Positions 20,497 to 26,699 of a DNA stretch of 26,699 bases are shown piece by piece. Every line of letters starts with the position of its first letter. Position 1 is the first letter of the stretch. Source of the DNA: Plantago elongata (taxonomy: Eukaryota; Streptophyta; Magnoliopsida; Lamiales; Plantaginaceae); the NCBI GenBank assembly GCA_036897095.1, contig JAYMSP010002048.1:1-26699 (forward strand). Reading direction: 5' to 3'. Position numbers and translations under genes: made by a program. A model generated the notes under the pieces. It was not told where the DNA came from. It searched no databases and worked only from the letters and a program-made list of their open reading frames with translations.

Positions 20497-23400
20497 CCGC
20501 ACCTAATCATGAATTACTTAATGTGCATTTTATTTCCACTGTGAAAGTTGAGGAAGCATCGTTCTCTAGAAGACGTTTATTTTTACTTTGACATTTTTTT
20601 AGGATAAATTGTTGTTACTAGAACTTGCTTGTTAATTTATGAATTTTTGTTTAGTATCAGACTCAACGATGTTTTGTGAACATTTAAAAGATCATGAAAA
20701 TTGATGATCATTGGCGAGCTTTGGATCTTTCTACTTATATATAATCAACATGGTTTTCAAACTCCGATAAACACTATTAGTTGAATTTACCATATCAGCC
20801 ATCAAGAAATCACTTGCACATGATTACTGTTTATTAATAATGAAGAAGTAAACCATCAAGATAAGTTGGAGTAAATGAAAGATGTACTACAATGGCGAGG
20901 ACCATTGTTGTGATCATCCATATGGGAGTTGTAAGTTTTATTTGACGCTACATCTCTTATATAGATGCACACGACAGTGGTGCTCACTAGTGTCGTGCAT
21001 ATGCCATTTCTCCTTCAAAATCATGGTATGGATATTCGTCTTCATCATTACACTTTAAACACGGTGTGAATTTCCTTCACTGTTGATAATGTAAATTCAA
21101 CATATAATATTTTCTGAGATTGTAAATGGATCGCATGGAGTATGTTGATTACAAGTTGGAAGGGGTTAAAGCTCGCGAATAATCAACAATAAGCTCCACC
21201 TCTAACAAGATAACACATGCTTTAGGTATGCAATGTTGACTTTTCATTTTACACCCTAACATAGAAAACAGAAAATGCATTTAGGTTTTTCAAAGTCATA
21301 TAAACTGCTTATCAATGATTGCCGCACCTAATCACCTAATCATGAATTACTTAATGTGCATTTTATTTCCACTGTGAAAGTTGAGGACGCATCGTTCTCT
21401 AGAATGCATTTATTTTTACTTTGATATTTTTTAGGATAAGTTGTTGTTACTAGAACATGGTTGTTGATTTATGAATTTTTTTTTAGTCTCAGACTGAACG
21501 ATGTTTTGTGATCATTTAAATGATCAAGAAAATTGTTGATCATTGGCGAGCTTTGGATCTTTCTACTTATATATAATCAACATGCCTTTCAAACTACGAT
21601 AAACACTATTAGTTGAATTTACCATATCAGCCATCAAGAAATCACTTGCACATGATTAATGATTATTAGTAATGAAGAAGCAAACCATCAAGATAAGTTG
21701 GAGTTAATGAAAGATGTACTACAATGGCGAGGACCATTGTTGTGATCATCCATATGGGAGTTGTAGGTTTTATTTGACTCTACATCTCTTATATAGATGC
21801 ACACGACAGTGGTGCTCACTAGTGTCGTGCATATGCCATTTCTCCTTCAAAACCATATGGATATTCGTCTTCATCATTACACTTTAAACACGGTGTGAAT
21901 TTCCTTAACTGTTGATAATGTAAATTCAACATATAATATTTTCTGAGATTGTAAATGGATCGCATAGAGTATGTTGATTACAAGTTGGAAGGGGTTAAAG
22001 CTCGCGAATGATCAACAATAAGCTCCACCTCTAAAAAGATAACACATGCTTTAGGTATGCAATGTTGACTTTTCATTTTACCCTCCTAACATAGAAAAAA
22101 AAACATGCATTTAGCTTTTTCAAAGTCATATAAACTGATTATCAATGATTGCCGCACCCAATCATGAATTACTTAATGTGCAATTTATTTCCACTGTGAA
22201 AGTTGAGGACGCATCGTTCTCTAGAAGGCATTTATTTTTACTTTGATATTTTTTAGGATAAATTGTTGTTACTAGAACTTGGTTGTTGATTTATGAATTT
22301 TTGTTTAGTCTCAGACTGAACGATGTTTTGTGATCATTTAAAAGATCAAGAAAATTGTTGATCATTGGCGAGCTTTGGATCTTTCTACTTATATATAATC
22401 AACATGCTTTTCAAACTACGATAAACACTATTAGTTGAATTTACCATATCAGCCATCAAGAAATCACTTGCACATGATTAATGTTTATTAGTAATGAAGA
22501 AGCAAACCATCAAGATAAGTTGGAGTTAATGAAAGATGTACTACAATGGCGAGGACCATTGGGAGTTGTAGGTTTTATTTGACGCTACATCTCTTATATA
22601 GATGCACACGACAGTGGTGCTCACTAGTGTCGTGCATATGCCATTTCTCCTTCAAAATCATATGGATATTCTTCTTCATCATTACACTTTAAACACGGTG
22701 TGAATTTCCTTAACTGTTGATAAAGTAAATTCAACATATAATATTTTCTGAGATTGTAAATGGATCGCATGGAGTATGTTGATTACAAGTTGGAAGTGGT
22801 TAAAGCTCGCGAATGATCAACAATAAGCTCCACCTCTAACAAGATAACACATGCTTTAGGTATGCAATGTTGACTTTTCATTTTAACCTCCCAACATAGA
22901 AAAAAGAACATGCATTTAGGTTTTTTAAAGTCATATAAACTTCTTATCAATGATTGCCGCACCTAATCATGAATTACTTAATGTGCATTTTATTTTCACT
23001 ATGAAACTTGAGGACGCATCGTTTTCTAGAAGACATTTATTTTTACTTTGAATTTTTTTTAGGATAAGTTGTTGTTACTAGAACTTGGTTGTTGATTTAT
23101 GAATTTTTGTTTAGTCTCAGACTCAACGATGTTTTGTGAACATTTAAAAGATCAAGAAAATTGCCGATCATTGGCGAGCTTTGGATCTTTCTGCTTATAT
23201 ATAATCAACATGCTTTTCAAACTCCGATAAACACTATTAGTTGAATTTACCATATCAGCCATCAAGAAATCACTTGCACATGATTAATGTTTATTGGTAA
23301 TGAAGAAGCAAACCATCAAGATATGTTGGAGTAAATGAAAGATGTACTACAATGGCGTGGACCATTGTTGTGATCATCTATATTAGAGTTGTAAGTTTTA

Positions 23401-23686
23401 TTTGACGCTACATCTCTTATATAGATGCACACGAAAGTGGTGCTCACTAGTGTCGTGCATATGCCATTTCTCCTTCAAAATCATATGGATATTCGTCTTC
23501 ATCATTACACTTTAAACATGGTGTGTATTTCCTTAACTGTTGATAAAGTAAATTCAACATATAATATTTTCTGAGAATGTAAATGGATCGCATGGAGTAT
23601 GTTGATTACAAGTTGAAAGGGGTTAAAGCTCGCGAATGATCAACAATAAGCTCCACCTCTAACAAGATAACACATGCTTTAGGTAT

Positions 23687-23846
23687 GCAATATTGAATTT
23701 CATTTTACCCTCCTAACATAGAAAAAAGAACATGCATTTAGGTTTTTCAAGGTCATATAAAATGCTTATCAGTGATCGTTGTTGTCCTATATTCATATTC
23801 TTTAATTTGTCAATGTTTGGAGTGAAGAAGGAAAAGACAATATTGC
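23687..23846. repeat. Family A hairpin, copy 3
   Basis: The 5' arm (GCAATATTGAATTTC, CCTCCTAACATAGAAAAAAG) is nearly identical to the half hairpins in the tandem array. The 3' arm is complete and ends GGAAAAGACAATATTGC. This copy is therefore the likely parent of the array junctions. Open frames on both strands here follow from the inverted repeat and are not gene-like. Confidence 0.8.
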
Positions 23847-23877
23847 TTGTATTTGAGACTGCATATGGATGTTTCAA

Positions 23878-23995
23878 ACTCCTGATCGACATATACAAAA
23901 GAATATGCACTTAGGTAAGGTCACATAAAACGCATATCAAATCCTTATAGTCATATATGCATATTGATTTGTACACATCAGGAGTCAAAATGAAA
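23878..23995. repeat. Family B hairpin, full copy 1
   Basis: ACTCCTGATCGACATATACA with AAAAGAATATGCA pairs with TGCATATTGATTTGTACA and CATCAGGAGT. The core (CTCCTGACATATACAAAAG) is a close relative of the family A core (CTCCTGACATAGACAAAAG), so A and B are old duplicates of one hairpin. Confidence 0.7.
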
Positions 23996-24165
23996 AAGAT
24001 AATAATTGTTTGCGCAATACTTCTACATAGACCTTACACTTGATGATTAAGACGAACACTTATTTAAGCTTTTACTTTTTAGAAATTGGTCTATTATAGA
24101 TCTCACTAGTAATTAATATTGAAAGATGTCCTATTCAATCACATGTGTTATATTACTAGAGGTCT

Positions 24166-24323
24166 GCAATATTGACTTTTCATTTTGCACTCCTGACATA
24201 GACAACGAAAACATGCATTTAGGTTATACAAGGTCATACACAATGCTTATTATTGATCATTGTTGTCCTCTATTCATATTCTTTTGTCCATGTGAGGAGT
24301 GAAGAATTAAAAAGCAATATTGC
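24166..24323. repeat. Family A hairpin, copy 4
   Basis: GCAATATTGACTTTTC and CACTCCTGACATAGACAACG pair with TTTTGTCCATGTGAGGAGTG and AAAAAGCAATATTGC. The flanks match those of the other A copies. Confidence 0.8.
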
Positions 24324-24467
24324 TTGTGTGCGAGACTTTATATGGAAATTTCGCTTGATTTTATTTATGCGTTTATTGTTGGAGAATATTTCAATTTAAT
24401 CTTCTTATAATTAATTCATTGAACTATTGTCATATTGTATCGATGCATTATCTTAGTAGCTGGGAAT

Positions 24468-24595
24468 GCAAAATTATTATCTTTTAATTTTTTACACCTG
24501 ACATATACAAAAGAATATTAGATCATTATATTTCTTTATGCATATTGGTTTTTACACGTCTGAACTGAACTAGTGAAAGACAAAATTATTTGTGC
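24468..24595. repeat. Family B hairpin, full copy 2 (degenerate)
   Basis: GCAAAATTATTATCTTTTAA and CACCTGACATATACAAAAGA face GGTTTTTACACGTCTGAAC and AAAGACAAAATTATTTGTGC. The pairing is interrupted more often than in copy 1. Confidence 0.6.
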
Positions 24596-24747
24596 AAAAA
24601 CTCTGCATATACCTTCTGATTGTTGATTGTGACTAACATTCATTTAAACATTTACTATGTGAAAATTGTTCTATTATAGGTCTCCCTAGTAATTATATTA
24701 TTGAACTATGTGCTATTCTACCACATGGGTTTTATTACTAGAGGTAC

Positions 24748-24903
24748 GCAATAGTGCATTTTATTTTACACTCCTGACATAGACAAAATAACATCCATTT
24801 AGGTTATACAATGTGATATACAATGCTTATCGATGACCCTTGTTGCCCTATATGCATAATATTTTGTCAACGTCAGGAGTGAAGAAGGAAAAGATAATAT
24901 TGC
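24748..24903. repeat. Family A hairpin, copy 5
   Basis: CACTCCTGACATAGACAAAA and AACATCCAT pair with ATGCATAATATTTTGTCAAC and GTCAGGAGTG, with a basal GAAAAGATAATATTGC. The core is the best match to the consensus of all copies. Confidence 0.8.
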
Positions 24904-25043
24904 TTGTGTGTTTGTGTGTGAGACCGTATATGGGCGTTTCACTTGATTTCATTTTATTGTTGGAGAATATTCCAATTTAATCTTGTTAATTAATCTATTG
25001 AACTATGTCCTATTATATCGATGTATTCTCATAGGAGGGGAAT

Positions 25044-25108
25044 GCAAAATTATTGTCTTTTAATTTGGCACCGTGACATATACAAAAGCAAAAGATAATA
25101 ATTGTGCA
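25044..25108. repeat. Family B hairpin, loop-deleted copy 2
   Basis: GCAAAATTATTGTCTTTTAA, GACATATACAAAAG, then directly AAAAGATAATAATTGTGC. It has the same loop deletion and the same following sequence (ATTAGATCAATTAAGTCACC) as 19571-19640. Confidence 0.6.
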
Positions 25109-25745
25109 TATTAGATCAATTAAGTCACCATCCAGACCACTCCGACAAGGCTAGCTAGTTTCCCCACTAATTGCATTTAATGATGAACCTCTTGTTGTGC
25201 ATTTTATCTCCACATAGCTTGAGGATCCATCATCACAAGAAGACATTTTATTTCCCCTTTAATATTTTTAGGATGATTTGTGTCTTCACTGGAACTTGCA
25301 TGATGATTTATGGATTTTTGTTTATTCTTGGACTTAACGGACTTATGCTAACTGTTGATCATTCACAAGAGCTTTGGATCTTTCGACTTAAGTAATCACC
25401 ATGTTCCATGCTATCCATTCCCAAACTCCGAGAAACATTATTCGTTGAATTTACCATATGAGAGGTGTAGATCGTATTTGACACTTGCACTATTGTAGCA
25501 ATCCCTACACCTCTTATGTGGATGCTCACTACAATGATGCTCATTAGTATTGTACATATTTCATTTTCTCCTTAAAGTTTATCATATGAATTTTCAGCTT
25601 CTTCATCATACTTTAAGCAAGGTGTGTATTTCCTTAACGCTTGATAAGGTAAATTCATCGGATAATGTTTTAGGAGATTGGAAATGGATAGCATGTAGTA
25701 TGTTGATTATAAGTTGAAATGCCAAAGTTCGTGAATGATTGCTTC
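25109..25745. repeat. Diverged sixth copy of the module
   Basis: It follows the tandem module in order but with many substitutions: GTGCATTTTATCTCCAC, CTTGAGGA-CCATCATC, GCTTTGGATCTTTCGACTTA, CAAACTCCGAGAAACATTAT, GTTGAATTTACCATAT, TCTCCTTAAAGTTTATCATA, GGTGTGTATTTCCTTAAC, TATGTTGATTATAAGTTG and GTTCGTGAATGAT. It is much older than the five homogeneous copies. The internal hairpin persists in altered form (ACAATGATGCTCATTAGTAT). Confidence 0.85.
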
Positions 25746-26190
25746 CTCTTAAATTCCCTCAGTGGTCTGTTGAGTTCAAGACTAAACAAAAATTAATAAA
25801 TCATCAAGAATGTTATAGTAAAGATACAAATTATTCTAAAGATAATAAAGGGAGAATAAAATGTATTCTAGAGATAATGCATCCTCAATCTACGAAGTTG
25901 AGATAAAATGTTCAATAAGTGGTTTGTCATTAGGTGTTGTTGAGGGGAATGTTGCAAGCCTTACCAGACCAGAGAGGTCTAGGTGGTGACTTAAATGAGA
26001 TGTTCCTTTACCGCCTACTCAAGTTTATAAGGTAAATATACTGTGCCTTTCTGCTTGATGATCACCTTGGACATTCATTCAAATTTTATTCATTGGAAAA
26101 TGTTATAGTGTATATCTCCCTGATAATTAAATCAATGAACTATGTCGTGTTCTATCACCTCAATTATATTAGTTACCTCGAAGCCCCTTA
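25746..26190. other. Degenerate array remnants, no gene
   Basis: Around 26050-26175, TGCTTGATGATCACCTT, GGAAAATGTTATAGTGTATA and CTGATAATTAAATCAATGAA correspond to the spacer that follows hairpin B and precedes hairpin A elsewhere (for example 24030-24160). This extends the footprint of the array family beyond 26 kb. Confidence 0.55.
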
Positions 26191-26699
26191 CGGAGATCCA
26201 CACTTGACTAAAATGGGCCAGTGTCCAATGGTTTTTTCATGCAGGGAGATTTGTATTTGTTGTCCTTCACACGCTAAAGAGATTCTCATGAGAATCAATG
26301 AACATGTCTCTGCGTAATTCATCAAAGATGATGTAGTTATTTGACGGACTCCAAATCATAGTCATGCACCAACAAGACTTTTTATAATAGTGTGCTATGC
26401 GACTACTTCATGAAATCTATAATCTATGCTCAAATGTGCAAGTAGCAAAAATTAGACGTGAATGGGAGAAAGGTAGATTTAGTCCAAAACTATGGTCTTT
26501 CCGCACGCACAATGACCACTTTGCACCACTTGTGATTTTCAGTCCACAACTTCGACGAATTGAGATTTTTGGTCATAATTCGCCGAATTAGCGGCGAACT
26601 GATCCTAGGCGGCGTTTAAAGCGCTGACTGGGCATTTTTTCCACACTCCTTCGGTGACATGGCGCGACACCTCGACGAATGATTAAATAAAACACTTCA
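26191..26699. other. Unidentified sequence, possibly the edge of a repeat
   Basis: No gene was recognised. The final 250 bp is GC-richer than the rest and holds an inverted repeat, TTCGCCG-AATTAG-CGGCGAA (around 26579-26598). An open stretch ending at 26317 starts inside degenerate array spacer and includes a Cys-containing tail (GQCPMVFSCREICICC) that I cannot assign. The window ends before the context is clear. Confidence 0.4.

Larger units (their letters stand above)
19701..23686. repeat. Five-copy tandem array of an approximately 800-830-bp module
   Basis: Copies start at the motif CGCACC(T/C)AATCATG at 19701, 20499, 21323, 22153 and 22959, giving periods of 798, 824, 830 and 806. The fifth runs about 725 bp into hairpin A. 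Each copy contains GAGGACGCATC, GATCATTG-CGAGCTTTGGATC, AAACACTATTAGTTGAATTT, CAAACCATCAAGATAAGTTG and AAAGCTCGCGAAT. Copy 4 lacks about 17 bp before GGGAGTTGTAGG, and copy 3 has an 8-bp duplication near its start. No frame stays open, so it is noncoding. Copies 2-5 are preceded by the 5' half of hairpin A. Confidence 0.93.

Noticed and set aside
26093-26317. 74-codon open frame with a Cys-rich tail
   Set aside because: Its first third is degenerate array spacer shared with noncoding copies elsewhere, and no known family or splice context was found.

Overview
The window looks like plant nuclear DNA, most likely from a eudicot. It is AT-rich, holds one gene with many short GT-AG introns, and carries a plant-type snRNA promoter. 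It has no bacterial-style operons, and about 18 kb lack convincing protein-coding sequence. The degenerate ACCCGAAATG minisatellites and AACTGAACTG elements remind me of Caryophyllales genomes, but that placement is a weak guess.

Left end (1-300): a + strand gene for U6atac, the catalytic-core snRNA of the minor (U12-type) spliceosome. It has a plant Upstream Sequence Element, a TATA-like box at Pol III spacing and a T-run terminator.

782 to about 7750, minus strand: a complete STRUBBELIG-receptor-family leucine-rich-repeat receptor kinase, closest to SRF3 as far as I can recall the family. I resolved 16 coding exons that join in frame to 798 residues, plus a 5' UTR intron and two upstream ORFs. 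The kinase domain has HRN and DCG in place of HRD and DFG, so it is probably a pseudokinase, as is usual in this family. SRF and U6atac are convergent (tail to tail).

7.8-16.4 kb: gene-poor DNA with two MITE-like AACTGAACTG elements, two ACCCGAA-type minisatellites, a (CA)n tract, a foldback element of about 570 bp with arms of about 200-250 bp, and a diverged 224-bp tandem duplication.

16.4-18.1 kb: a possible + strand promoter with TGGGCC/AGCCCA elements, telo-boxes and a TATATATA box, followed by plausible splice sites but no convincing long reading frame. This is a candidate noncoding or decayed transcription unit.

18.3-25.1 kb: the most unusual part. Five full copies of a hairpin of about 157 bp (family A) and copies of a second hairpin (family B) alternate in an array. 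The array is interrupted by five tandem copies of a module of about 800-830 bp. Four of the repeat junctions retain only the 5' half of hairpin A, with the break at the hairpin apex. Each module carries its own conserved short hairpins. A strongly diverged sixth module lies at 25.1-25.75 kb. The arrangement resembles an expanding MIRNA or hairpin-siRNA cluster, which small-RNA data would have to confirm. The last 250 bp is locally GC-richer and looks like the edge of an unidentified repeat.
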